Below are positions 1-9,872 of a DNA stretch of 64,000 nt, piece by piece. The DNA is from Bacillus kexueae. GTDB lineage: Bacteria > Bacillota > Bacilli > Bacillales > Aeribacillaceae. Location: positions 496,001-560,000 of the forward strand of contig NZ_JALAZE010000001.1 in assembly GCF_022809095.1 (NCBI RefSeq), written 5' to 3'. Made by a program: the position numbers and the translations under genes. The notes under the pieces are model-generated. The model saw only the letters and a program-made list of their open reading frames with translations. It had not been told where the DNA came from and did not search any database. Each line of letters begins with the position of its first letter. The stretch's first letter is position 1.

Positions 1-1
1 A

Positions 2-1468
<1,467 letters not shown>

Positions 1469-1475
1469 TGATAGG

Positions 1476-1508
1476 AAGCCAGCTTCGTTACTAAGAGGCT
1501 GGCTTTTT
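1476..1508 (+). terminator. intrinsic terminator of the GH13 gene
   Basis: AAGCCAGC (1476-1483) pairs perfectly with GCTGGCTT (1498-1505), followed by a T run. It lies 8 bases after the stop codon and between two convergent genes. Confidence 0.85.
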
Positions 1509-1513
1509 ATATG

Positions 1514-2380
1514 CTAAGCTTTTCGGTGCACATATTTTCGGTACTCATCTGGGCTTATTCCTTCAATGCTTTTAAATAACTTTGAAAAATAGGCGTAATC
1601 TTCAATCCCGACATCCTTTGCAATTGCTTTTATCCGATAATTCGTCGTAGAAAGTAAATGCTTCGCTTGCGAGACACGGTATTTGTTCGCATAACGAATT
1701 GGGCTAATACCAATCGTTTTTTGCACGCATCGTGTAATGTAATCAGGATGAAAATGAAGTTCACGTGCTAAGTCCTCCATTTTCATTTCTTCTTTGTAAT
1801 GCTCGCGAATGTATCGTAAGGCAGCTTCACATACTCGCTCGGTTGCTGTCGGAATGCGCATCGCTTCTTTTTGCAAAAGCATGAGCAGCTCTTGAAAGAA
1901 AAACTGCTGGTGCAAAGAAGCATCGGGCGTTTGCTGTTCATTTAGCTGCACGAGATTGTGAAAAAGATGTTCAAAGTAGGCGACTTGCTCCATTTTTCCG
2001 TGTTGCGGGATTTGAAATTCGTACGTCGTTGGCTTGACGAACGTCCCTTCCTCTTTTACCATTGAGGACCACGAGATCCCGCTTTTTGTCACCATCTCAA
2101 ATTCTTCATGTAGCAAAAAATGCAACCAATAAATCGATGTATCTACTTCGCATAGGCGATGCCCAAAATGCTCACGGCCTGGTACTAAAAGGACGTACTC
2201 GCCTTTTTGTATCGTGTATGCTTGTTCTTCTTCTGTAATGTACAACTCTCCTGACTTAACATATAAAAGGTCAAATACAGAAAAAGTTCGGCGAAAATGT
2301 TTCGTCCCTTTTCGAAATACCGCCTCCCCCCCTTTTATGAAGGTTGGAAACGGAGGGACTGTAAAGGATACCAAGCTCAT
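1514..2380 (-). CDS. AraC family transcriptional regulator
   Basis: 288-residue DNA-binding regulator. Residues about 15-100 resemble the cupin-like ligand-binding domain of AraC proteins. Residues about 185-285 form the two helix-turn-helix motifs, with a typical second-helix signature near the C terminus (YFSKLFKSIEGISPDEYRKY). It is convergent with the GH13 gene and divergent from the MATE exporter, whose start is 118 bases away. It may therefore control that exporter, although regulation of sugar genes is the commoner role for this architecture. The ligand cannot be read from sequence. Confidence 0.85.
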   Translation of the reverse strand: MSLVSFTVPPFPTFIKGGEAVFRKGTKHFRRTFSVFDLLYVKSGELYITEEEQAYTIQKGEYVLLVPGREHFGHRLCEVDTSIYWLHFLLHEEFEMVTKSGISWSSMVKEEGTFVKPTTYEFQIPQHGKMEQVAYFEHLFHNLVQLNEQQTPDASLHQQFFFQELLMLLQKEAMRIPTATERVCEAALRYIREHYKEEMKMEDLARELHFHPDYITRCVQKTIGISPIRYANKYRVSQAKHLLSTTNYRIKAIAKDVGIEDYAYFSKLFKSIEGISPDEYRKYVHRKA

Positions 2381-2497
2381 AATTTCTCCTCCAATGAAGT
2401 CGGAATTTTACATGTTCAGTCGTTTTTATCTATTTTCATTATACGGGTTCCTGCTTAAACTTGTAATAGTTTGTAACAGGTAAGGGAGTGAAACAGC

Positions 2498-3856
2498 ATG
2501 AATCATCGTCCGAATCAACGCATGAATTTATTCGCCTTAACATGGCCAATTTTCATCGAAATTTTACTTCATATGGTGATGGGGAATGCCGATACACTAA
2601 TGCTAAGTCAATATTCCGATCACTCCGTGGCCGCTGTTGGGGTTTCAAATCAAATATTGTTCGTCTTAATCGTTATGTTCGGGTTTATCGCAACGGGAAC
2701 GGCGATTTTAGTTGCCCAATACTTAGGTGCAAATAAGCAAGCAGATGCTGTCAACGTATCTACCGTTTCCATTTTCGCGAATTTCCTATTCAGTTTATTG
2801 TTAAGTCTCGTCGTTTTTTTCGCAAGTGCTCCTCTCCTTCACATGATGAACATTCCAGTAGAGTTATTTGGAGAAGCGAATTTGTATTTAAAGCTCGTCG
2901 GCGTTTTTTCGTTCGTGCAAGCTTTGTTTATGACAATGGGGGCAGTCTTACGTAGTTACGGATATACGAAAGATACGATGTACGTTACGATATTTATGAA
3001 TGTCTTAAATGTCATCGGAAACTATTTATTAATTTTCGGGCCGTTCGGAATTCCGGTATTAGGCGTAACAGGGGTAGCAATTTCAACTGTCGTTAGCCGC
3101 ATCATCGGTTTTATCATTTTGTTTATCCTCTTAAAAAAGCGCATTTCCATTCGTTGGAGTTGGTCCATCATCATCCCGTTACCGCTAAAGCATCTTCGCG
3201 ATATTTTAAAAATTGGAATTCCTTCGGCTGGAGAGCATTTAGCGTACAACTTATCACAAATGGCCATTCTTTATTTCATCACGATGATGGGAACTGAAGC
3301 GATCACGACGAAAATTTATGCCCAAAACATTATGATGTTTATCTTTCTTTTTAGCATCGCTTTAAGTCAAGGGACGCAAATTATCGTCGGACATCTCGTT
3401 GGAGCAAAACAATTTGAAGAAGCGTATGAACGCTGCATGAAAAGTTTAAAAATCGCCATGGTGGCGTCGGTAGCGATTGCCGTTGTCATGAGTATTTTCT
3501 CTCATCAACTGCTCGCTATTTTTACCGATAACGAAGACATTATCGCACTGGGGAGTACACTCATTTTTCTGACCATTATTCTTGAACCAGGTCGAGCGTT
3601 TAATTTAGTTATTATCAATTCACTTCGCGCAACAGGAGATGTCGTATTCCCAACTTATATGGGAATTTTATCGATGTGGGGAATTAGTGTGACAATTTCG
3701 TACTTGTTCGGCATTCACCTCGGCTTTGGATTGGTCGGCGTTTGGATTTCGTTCATTGCCGATGAATGGCTGCGTGGTCTTATCATGCTATGGCGTTGGC
3801 GATCAAGAGTATGGATAAACAAATCATTCGTTGGAAAGAAAGTCGAAGCGATCTAA
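2498..3856 (+). CDS. MATE family multidrug efflux transporter
   Basis: 452-residue membrane protein with about 12 predicted hydrophobic segments in two related halves, the usual length and layout of MATE (multi antimicrobial extrusion) antiporters that export cationic drugs against Na+ or H+. The N terminus runs quickly into the first helix (LFALTWPIFIEILLHMVMGN), a typical MATE opening, and the motif ADTLMLSQYSD follows. The start is the ATG at 2498, with GGGAGTG upstream. The gene is divergent from the AraC regulator, which could be its local controller. Substrate unknown. Confidence 0.88.
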   Translation: MNHRPNQRMNLFALTWPIFIEILLHMVMGNADTLMLSQYSDHSVAAVGVSNQILFVLIVMFGFIATGTAILVAQYLGANKQADAVNVSTVSIFANFLFSLLLSLVVFFASAPLLHMMNIPVELFGEANLYLKLVGVFSFVQALFMTMGAVLRSYGYTKDTMYVTIFMNVLNVIGNYLLIFGPFGIPVLGVTGVAISTVVSRIIGFIILFILLKKRISIRWSWSIIIPLPLKHLRDILKIGIPSAGEHLAYNLSQMAILYFITMMGTEAITTKIYAQNIMMFIFLFSIALSQGTQIIVGHLVGAKQFEEAYERCMKSLKIAMVASVAIAVVMSIFSHQLLAIFTDNEDIIALGSTLIFLTIILEPGRAFNLVIINSLRATGDVVFPTYMGILSMWGISVTISYLFGIHLGFGLVGVWISFIADEWLRGLIMLWRWRSRVWINKSFVGKKVEAI

Positions 3857-3864
3857 CTAATACA

Positions 3865-3896
3865 GGAGGCTGTCCAAACGGTACAGCCCCCTTTTT
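3865..3896 (+). terminator. intrinsic terminator of the MATE gene
   Basis: GGCTGT (3868-3873) pairs with ACAGCC (3883-3888), followed by CC and TTTTT. It begins nine bases after the MATE stop. Confidence 0.8.
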
Positions 3897-3972
3897 CATC
3901 TATTAACCTTCATAGTGGCGAACGTTTTCTGCTAGAGTAGCCACCTTCTGTTTAAGGAACTTATCTTCCTAA

Positions 3973-5250
3973 TTATGATACGTGTTTCATTTTCGTTTTC
4001 GTTTCTACGAGTGGAAATGTGACGATTAACGTCGTTCCTTTTTGTGGAACGCTTTTAATTTGAAGCGAGCCCTTCATTGACTGGATGAGTCTTAAGGCGA
4101 CCATTGTTCCTAAGCCTGTCCCCTTCTCTTTCGTACTGAAATACGGCTCACCAAATCGATTGATTTGATCTTCCGTCATGCCAACGCCCGTATCTTGAAT
4201 AAAAATTTCGACCTTTTCTTTGTCGTTATTCATTTCAATTCGTAAATCTCCGCCATCTTCCATCGCCTCGATGCTATTTTTCATGAAGTTTAAAAAGATT
4301 TGCTTCACATGTTGAGAGCATCCTTCAATTACAGCTGGCGTTAGTGTCCAATTTATGCGCACAGAATGATTATTCGCAATCGGCCGCATCATCTCGATCA
4401 CTTTTTTCAACTCTTCATCCACCGCAATCTTCTCTACTTTTTGAGGAGCTGGTTTGGCAAATGTTAAGTAATCATCAATAATGGACGTCGCGCGGTCCAG
4501 TTCACTTAAAGCAAGTGAGACATATTGTTCACGCATTTCCCCTGTCACCGATTTTGAATTTAACAATTGAACAAACCCTTTAACTACTGTAAGTGGGTTG
4601 CGCACTTCATGCGAAATACTGGCCGCTAGCTGACTAACGACCTCCATTTTCTCGACTTTCATCAGCTTCGAGCGCATGATGACCGCATCCTTTAACGTTT
4701 CTACAATATACACGACAAGCATTAAAGCAAACGGCGGGATAACTATAAAATGAATGACGTATGTGTATGTGATTTCAAAATCGGCAATCACAACCGCAAT
4801 CAACGTCGACCAAATCGCTAATAAAAAGATTAAAGCCGTCGACATGATCAACTTGTGTGAGCGAGTCATTTTTCGAAACTTCCGTGAATACATTGCTGCA
4901 GCGATAAACATTGACACATACACCGCAACTGTAATCAGATTAAATCCGTAAATCGCAAAGCGAAAAGCTAATAAAAGGATTAATAATGGAAAACCAACGG
5001 CCCATCCTCCATACAAAGTCCCAATTAAAAAGGGAATTTGGCGAAAATCATGAATGCAATTCGGTTCGATTAAAATCGGAAAAAGCATACATAAAAATGA
5101 AGGAATGCTAAAACAAATGACCATTGCGGTACGCTGATAGATTTTCTTCTTTTGATAGAGTTTCATATGATCAGCTAAAAAATAAAGCACAAAAATACTT
5201 ACTAAAATATAAAACAAATTGTTTAACATATTTTGATTAAATATTTCCAT
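3973..5250 (-). CDS. KinB-like membrane sensor histidine kinase
   Basis: 425-residue membrane kinase. Residues 1-185 hold about six hydrophobic segments of the 5TMR-LYT kind found in B. subtilis KinB. A HisKA dimerisation/phosphoacceptor domain follows, with His214 in SISHEVRNPL. The HATPase domain has its N box (NFMKNSIEAM), G1 box (DTGVGM) and G2 box (KGTGLG). KinB feeds phosphate into the Spo0F-Spo0B-Spo0A relay; by analogy this protein may act in sporulation or biofilm entry. No response regulator gene is adjacent, which fits an orphan phosphorelay kinase. A paralogue is encoded at 8344-9600. Confidence 0.85.
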   Translation of the reverse strand: MEIFNQNMLNNLFYILVSIFVLYFLADHMKLYQKKKIYQRTAMVICFSIPSFLCMLFPILIEPNCIHDFRQIPFLIGTLYGGWAVGFPLLILLLAFRFAIYGFNLITVAVYVSMFIAAAMYSRKFRKMTRSHKLIMSTALIFLLAIWSTLIAVVIADFEITYTYVIHFIVIPPFALMLVVYIVETLKDAVIMRSKLMKVEKMEVVSQLAASISHEVRNPLTVVKGFVQLLNSKSVTGEMREQYVSLALSELDRATSIIDDYLTFAKPAPQKVEKIAVDEELKKVIEMMRPIANNHSVRINWTLTPAVIEGCSQHVKQIFLNFMKNSIEAMEDGGDLRIEMNNDKEKVEIFIQDTGVGMTEDQINRFGEPYFSTKEKGTGLGTMVALRLIQSMKGSLQIKSVPQKGTTLIVTFPLVETKTKMKHVS

Positions 5251-5437
5251 TATGCATCCCTCGAAATCTTTTCACATATTCTCTACTATTATACATCATA
5301 GGAAAGTAGTTGAAATGAGTTTCCGTGCTTATTCGTGGGAGGATTTAATCCGTCTATCGACTGTTGTTCCTCCCTCCTATTTATGGTATGTTTTCCAAAG
5401 AACGATAGATTACGATATTTAGAAAGAAGGTTTCCCT

Positions 5438-6709
5438 ATGGTACAGCATACATTTTCCGCTATTCAATGGATGGTCTTTATTATTGCCTCCTCCATTGTT
5501 ACGCCGATTGCTGTTGCAGCCTCGTTCGGTATGGATCCGGTTGAAACAGCCGGCCTCATTCAGCGTACACTTTTTATATTAGGCGTATCATGTATACTGC
5601 AAGTATTTTTCGGTCATCGCCTCCCGATAAATGAAGGACCGGCTGGATTGTGGTGGGGCGTGTTTGTCATTTACGCAAGTTTAGGACCGACCTTGTTTTC
5701 GAGTACGGAAGTAACCCTTCAAGTCATTCAAGGGGGCATAATCGCCAGTGGATGTTTATTTCTTTTGCTTAGCGCATTCGGATGGATTGACAAAATTTCT
5801 TCCCTTTTCAGCCCCGTTGTCACAGGCGTGTATCTTCTTCTTCTCGTAGCGCAATTGAGCGGTTCCTTTTTAAACGGAATGCTTGGTGTAGGCTACCGAA
5901 AAAATAGTGTGGACGTAACAATTACGTTGATCAGCTTTTTGCTCGTTTTATTAACGCTCTTGCTTTTAAAAAAAGGACCGAAGAAAATCAAGCAGTATGC
6001 GATTCTCATCAGCTTATGTATTGGTTGGATTTTGTATGCGTTATTCGGCTTAGCTAAACCAATCGAAAAAACAGAAGGTATCGTCGCCTTACCAGAAATC
6101 CTTGCTTTTGGACCTCCTATTTTTGATGCTGGTATGATTATGACTGCAGTGTTTATCACTTTGCTATTATTAGTCAATTTAATCGCGAGTGTCCAAGTGG
6201 TGAATCAAGTGATGACACGGTTCGGACAACAAAACGTGCACCGTTACCGTGAAGCGGGATTCATGACAGGAGTGAACCAATTATTAGCCGGGGTCTTTTC
6301 TGCTATTGGCTGTGTACCAATTTCAGGGGCAGCTGGATTTATCGGAACAACGACAATTTATAAGCGACTCCCATTTATATTCGGTAGCATCCTCATCATT
6401 TTGATTAGTTTATTTCCTGTTGTCACGGCCTTTTTTGCTGCACTTCCAACCCCGATCGGTTATGCGGCCATTTTCTCAATCTTTGCTAGCATGATTGGGC
6501 TCGCTTTCGAAGAATTTGATAAAATGCCCGATCAAAAACGAGCCCGATACATCATCGGCATTGCCCTCTTCACAGGAATCGGTGCAATGTTTGTTTCATC
6601 AGAATCCTTTGCTAACATCCCACCGATGATTACGTCGTTATTAAATAACGGCCTCGTACTCGGGACTGTCGTTGCCATCATCATCGACCAATTAACGAAA
6701 TCGAATTAA
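5438..6709 (+). CDS. NCS2 family purine/pyrimidine (uracil/xanthine) permease
   Basis: 423-residue membrane transporter with about 12-14 hydrophobic segments. The region around PINEGPAGLWWGVF and the glycine-rich CVPISGAAGFIGTT segment resemble the nucleobase-cation symport 2 family, which imports uracil, xanthine or other bases with H+ or Na+. B. subtilis YwdJ, of similar length, is the closest relative I recall. The start at 5438 follows an AGAAAGAAGG ribosome binding site. No purine riboswitch or clear PurR box is visible upstream. Exact base specificity is unknown. Confidence 0.82.
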   Translation: MVQHTFSAIQWMVFIIASSIVTPIAVAASFGMDPVETAGLIQRTLFILGVSCILQVFFGHRLPINEGPAGLWWGVFVIYASLGPTLFSSTEVTLQVIQGGIIASGCLFLLLSAFGWIDKISSLFSPVVTGVYLLLLVAQLSGSFLNGMLGVGYRKNSVDVTITLISFLLVLLTLLLLKKGPKKIKQYAILISLCIGWILYALFGLAKPIEKTEGIVALPEILAFGPPIFDAGMIMTAVFITLLLLVNLIASVQVVNQVMTRFGQQNVHRYREAGFMTGVNQLLAGVFSAIGCVPISGAAGFIGTTTIYKRLPFIFGSILIILISLFPVVTAFFAALPTPIGYAAIFSIFASMIGLAFEEFDKMPDQKRARYIIGIALFTGIGAMFVSSESFANIPPMITSLLNNGLVLGTVVAIIIDQLTKSN

Positions 6710-6885
6710 TCGTCATCCCCTGGGCGATGTTTTGTAAAAAAGTAGGCCGTAATCGCACTAAAACCACCTACTAAAGCAACAATTAACTGATTGACAACAT
6801 CTCGATTGTCATGAAAGATAAATAGCGAAGCGGATAAAACCGCTAGCAGTGCAAACGCAAATATATGCTCAAATTTAATTTTCAC
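6706..6885 (-). CDS. small membrane protein, 59 aa
   Basis: Reading the minus strand from a GTG at 6885 gives a 59-residue protein with two hydrophobic helices (about 8-25 and 31-49) and an acidic C-terminal tail (GDDD). The GTG is preceded by AAGGAGAGG at good spacing, and a stop codon lies directly upstream in frame, so this start is well supported. The stop overlaps the end of the convergent permease gene by four bases. Function unknown; the codon pattern and ribosome binding site make it a likely real gene. Confidence 0.6.
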   Translation of the reverse strand: MKIKFEHIFAFALLAVLSASLFIFHDNRDVVNQLIVALVGGFSAITAYFFTKHRPGDDD

Positions 6886-6970
6886 TTACACCCTCTCCTT
6901 TTTTGCTCGTCCACTTAAGCCATTCGTTTTGTCTTTATAGTGTATGAGAGGAAATCGGGAGGGTGAGCAT

Positions 6971-7005
6971 AAAAGAAAAAGCAGAAGAATTGACCTTCTG
7001 CTTTT
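6971..7005 (-). terminator. intrinsic terminator after the 84-aa membrane protein gene
   Basis: Inverted repeat around 6976-7005 (AAAAAGCAGAAG with CTTCTGCTTTT) just past the stop at 7011, with a T tract on the minus strand. The A/T-flanked arms allow it to work in either direction. Confidence 0.75.
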
Positions 7006-7010
7006 CTGAT

Positions 7011-7265
7011 TTATGGCATTGACGAAACAGCCCATTCAATAACCCCTGTCGTAATGAATAAAAAAACCATGAAACAACTAGAGTATAGAATTCCTTTTTG
7101 TGATAACGGCGTTTCTTTTAATTTCTTACTTACTACAAATCCTGCTAATGTTAAGATCAACCACACAGTTATACCAAGACCTGAAAATAAAATGGATGAA
7201 TTCATAATCCATAAAACTGTTACGGCTAAATAAATGAATATGAATATCCACGCTACTCCTCTCAT
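7011..7265 (-). CDS. small membrane protein, 84 aa
   Basis: Three predicted transmembrane helices (about residues 4-20, 27-45 and 58-79) fill almost the whole protein. A GGGAGTAGGT ribosome binding site precedes the ATG, and a terminator follows. I recognise no family. It stands alone between convergent and divergent small membrane genes, so context gives no role. Confidence 0.65.
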   Translation of the reverse strand: MRGVAWIFIFIYLAVTVLWIMNSSILFSGLGITVWLILTLAGFVVSKKLKETPLSQKGILYSSCFMVFLFITTGVIEWAVSSMP

Positions 7266-7428
7266 GACCTACTCCCTTCCATACTTCCATTAATGTGAGT
7301 TATTACTGTTAGCGTATTCTCACACATAATATTACCACAAAAAACCAATTGATCTATTTATCATTTTCAATATAATGGTAAAATATTGTATAGCCCAAGA
7401 AAATAAGTTCTTTTTGAAGGAGGATTTA

Positions 7429-7617
7429 ATGAACATCGGATTAGGCCTGGTTTTCATTCCGTTATCCATCGTTTTTACATTTCTAGGAATCGTTTCTATA
7501 AAACAAAATGATAAGAGGATCGGAAAAATGTTAATAGGAGTAGGTATTTTCATATTCTCTATCTGCATTTTGTTGATTTTTGGAATTTATGACCCTTATT
7601 CGAATCATTTAAGATAA
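7429..7617 (+). CDS. small membrane protein, 62 aa
   Basis: Two hydrophobic segments (about residues 2-23 and 33-53) separated by a lysine-rich turn (KQNDKRIGKM). The ATG at 7429 has an ideal GAAGGAGG ribosome binding site seven bases upstream, so I prefer it to the in-frame ATG at 7375, which has none. A shared terminator separates it from the convergent CBS-ACT gene. No recognisable family. Confidence 0.6.
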   Translation: MNIGLGLVFIPLSIVFTFLGIVSIKQNDKRIGKMLIGVGIFIFSICILLIFGIYDPYSNHLR

Positions 7618-7626
7618 TCCAAAACA

Positions 7627-7660
7627 AAAAACAGAGAGAATCGAAACTCTCTCTGTTTTA
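7627..7660. terminator. bidirectional intrinsic terminator
   Basis: AAAACAGAGAGA pairs with TCTCTCTGTTTT around a short loop, giving A/T tracts on both sides. It lies between the convergent genes ending at 7617 and 7658 and slightly overlaps the latter's stop. Confidence 0.85.
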
Positions 7661-8287
7661 TTTATGATTCGTGTACACTACCCGAACGCCGTTTTTTTCT
7701 AACGTTTCTTTTATTTTTTCCGTTTTTTCGAAGTCGAGTCCTTTCGGTAGGGTGACCATAATGCGGCGAACGTTTTGCGCTTCACTGTCTAGAGACAGTA
7801 CACTTTTTACCGAGGAGTATTTATTTATGATTTTTAAAATTTTAGCGAGTACTCCAGCGTAATCATTCGTCGCAAGCGTAAAGGTGACTCCTCCATTTTT
7901 GTTGGCTAAAGAGTCCTCTAAAAAGTCAATGACTTTGGAGTGAGGTAAAATACCGAGAAAGTCTTGATGTTCGTTGACGACTGCTAAAAAAGGAAGGCGA
8001 CGAATGGTTAAAAAGATATCAAGAAACGAACTTTCTTCTTCAATAATGGCTTGCTGATCACGTAATATTTCACGAACAGGCTTATGGTATGCTGCTTCTC
8101 CCTCTTCTAAAATATGTACTTTATACACATTTCCTAAAAACGTTTTTTCATCTGAGTCTAAAACCGGAATGCAACGATAGCCGGATTCATAAAGCAAATG
8201 GAGTGCTTCTTTTAACGTCATTGATTCTGTGGCGTAAACAACTTCTTCCCGCTGAATGTAATTCCCTTTTACTAACAATCCCATCAC
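7658..8287 (-). CDS. CBS-CBS-ACT domain protein (AcuB/CbpA-like)
   Basis: 209-residue cytoplasmic ligand-sensing protein. Two CBS motifs form a Bateman module: residues about 8-60 (TLKEALHLLYESGYRCIPVLD) and 72-125 (LPFLAVVNEHQDFLGILPHS). An ACT domain follows from about 130 to 205 (NDYAGVLAKILKIINKYSS). The same layout occurs in AcuB of acetoin metabolism and in CbpA, a cyclic-di-AMP-binding protein of Listeria. There are no acuA or acuC neighbours, which makes a nucleotide-sensing role more likely than acetoin catabolism. The ligand is inferred, not shown. Confidence 0.75.
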   Translation of the reverse strand: MMGLLVKGNYIQREEVVYATESMTLKEALHLLYESGYRCIPVLDSDEKTFLGNVYKVHILEEGEAAYHKPVREILRDQQAIIEEESSFLDIFLTIRRLPFLAVVNEHQDFLGILPHSKVIDFLEDSLANKNGGVTFTLATNDYAGVLAKILKIINKYSSVKSVLSLDSEAQNVRRIMVTLPKGLDFEKTEKIKETLEKNGVRVVYTNHK

Positions 8288-8343
8288 CTCTTATAAAATG
8301 GTTTAGTCATTACTTCGCGAGTGTGAGCGAAAATTCCTCTTCT

Positions 8344-9600
8344 TTAAGAAGCTCGTTCATGTACAGGGATTTCGACGGTGAACGATGTTCCTTTCTGTTT
8401 TTCACTCGTTACGATAATTTGCCCTTGCATCGTTTGAATAATACGATACGTAACCATCATGCCAAGCCCTGTACCTTTTTCTTTTGTCGAAAAGTATGGC
8501 TCTCCTAATCGGTTCATTTGTTCCGTACTCATTCCAATGCCCGTGTCTTTGACTTCAATCGTAACGACTGAATCTTTCATCTGAAGGTCAATCGTCAGTT
8601 CTCCTCCATTCGGCATCGCTTCAATCCCATTTTTCACAATATTTAAAAGGGCTTGTTGTAGCCGAATTCGATCGCCTAGCACATGAATCGATAAATTTGC
8701 CTGATCATAGTTAATTTTCACTTCATGTTCCGCCGCTAATGGCTCGGCTATGCCAATTACCGTTTCAACAATGTCCGTCACAGAAATAGCTTCTGGTCGT
8801 TCTAAACTCGGCTTTGCAAAGGTTAAGTAATTACGAATGACTGATTCAGCTTGATTCAATTCTTGAATGGCAATATTAAGATACTCATGTCGAGACTTCG
8901 GAACATCTTCATATAAAAGCTGCATGAAGCCTTTCGATGCCGTCAAAGGGTTGCGAATTTCGTGGGAAATACTGGCCGCTAAATGACTCGCGACTTCGAC
9001 TTTCTCTGCTTTAATTAAACGCTGTTCAAGGAATATATTTTGTACGATCATTTCGATCAGGAGTACAACGATTATCATGACCATCATATGACCAGCTATA
9101 AATTCGGCAGCTAATCCGTCGTCAATCATCTCTCCTAATCTCCATCGAACGAACAATAGGTTTAAAATTGATGCGGCAAACGCCATTCCTATACTAATTA
9201 TTAATTTCATTGTTATCGTTGCCTGGATAAATCGTTTTGAAAATAGTGGTACGAAAGAAAAGAAAATGAGGTTAAACATAAAGGATAAAAAGTAATCAAA
9301 ACCTGTCACAAAAAATAATTGAAACACCATATAAATTCCGAACAAGATGAAGCTTAAACGAAAACCTCCATATAACCCTGCAATAATGATAGGGATCGTT
9401 CGGAAGTCAAACGCATGTAAATCCGCAATCGGATAAAGCATACAAAGAATGATTGAAGAAGCGGGTAAAAGTGGAATTAACCAAATTCGTATCTTCTCAA
9501 ACATTTTTGTTCGCGCAGGTGAATAGATGATTTGAACAAATAAAAGAGGGAAAATAATAAAAAGTATGTTATTCAGTAGTTCTTTCGTTGCAATGTCCAC
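8344..9600 (-). CDS. KinB-like membrane sensor histidine kinase, second copy
   Basis: 418-residue paralogue of the kinase at 3973-5250, with the same hydrophobic N-terminal half, a HisKA box (SISHEIRNPL, His213) and a HATPase domain (NIVKNGIEAM, DTGIGM, KGTGLG). I choose the GTG at 9600, which has GGTGG-type pairing upstream, over the ATG at 9627, which lacks a ribosome binding site. With this start the N terminus (MDIATKELLNNILFII) aligns residue for residue with the first kinase. The gene likely acts in the Spo0 phosphorelay. It ends 56 bases from the CBS-ACT gene, so the two could be cotranscribed. Confidence 0.84.
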   Translation of the reverse strand: MDIATKELLNNILFIIFPLLFVQIIYSPARTKMFEKIRIWLIPLLPASSIILCMLYPIADLHAFDFRTIPIIIAGLYGGFRLSFILFGIYMVFQLFFVTGFDYFLSFMFNLIFFSFVPLFSKRFIQATITMKLIISIGMAFAASILNLLFVRWRLGEMIDDGLAAEFIAGHMMVMIIVVLLIEMIVQNIFLEQRLIKAEKVEVASHLAASISHEIRNPLTASKGFMQLLYEDVPKSRHEYLNIAIQELNQAESVIRNYLTFAKPSLERPEAISVTDIVETVIGIAEPLAAEHEVKINYDQANLSIHVLGDRIRLQQALLNIVKNGIEAMPNGGELTIDLQMKDSVVTIEVKDTGIGMSTEQMNRLGEPYFSTKEKGTGLGMMVTYRIIQTMQGQIIVTSEKQKGTSFTVEIPVHERAS

Positions 9601-9780
9601 CCAACCCACCACCCCTTTTTCTTTCATTCTATCATACTATCCGTCTATTTTATGAAAAATATTGTTGAAAACTTATATTACATGTATTATTTACCATTAA
9701 ATCCACCAAAAACCAATGGTTATATACTACTAATTCCAGAAAGAAGGGTTTACGTGCCTTTAACATGAAATAGAGAGGAA

Positions 9781-9800
9781 TCGGGTGTTTGTTCACCCGA
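9781..9800 (-). terminator. possible terminator of the cnt operon
   Basis: TCGGGTG (9781-9787) pairs with CACCCGA (9794-9800), about 70 bases beyond the last cnt gene. Only a weak pyrimidine-rich tract follows on the minus strand, so termination efficiency is uncertain. Confidence 0.4.
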
Positions 9801-9872
9801 AACCTATTACTTTCAGAATACATCATCATCTTTTATTTTTGACATTCCTGGCTCCCATCTCGCCACTTATCA

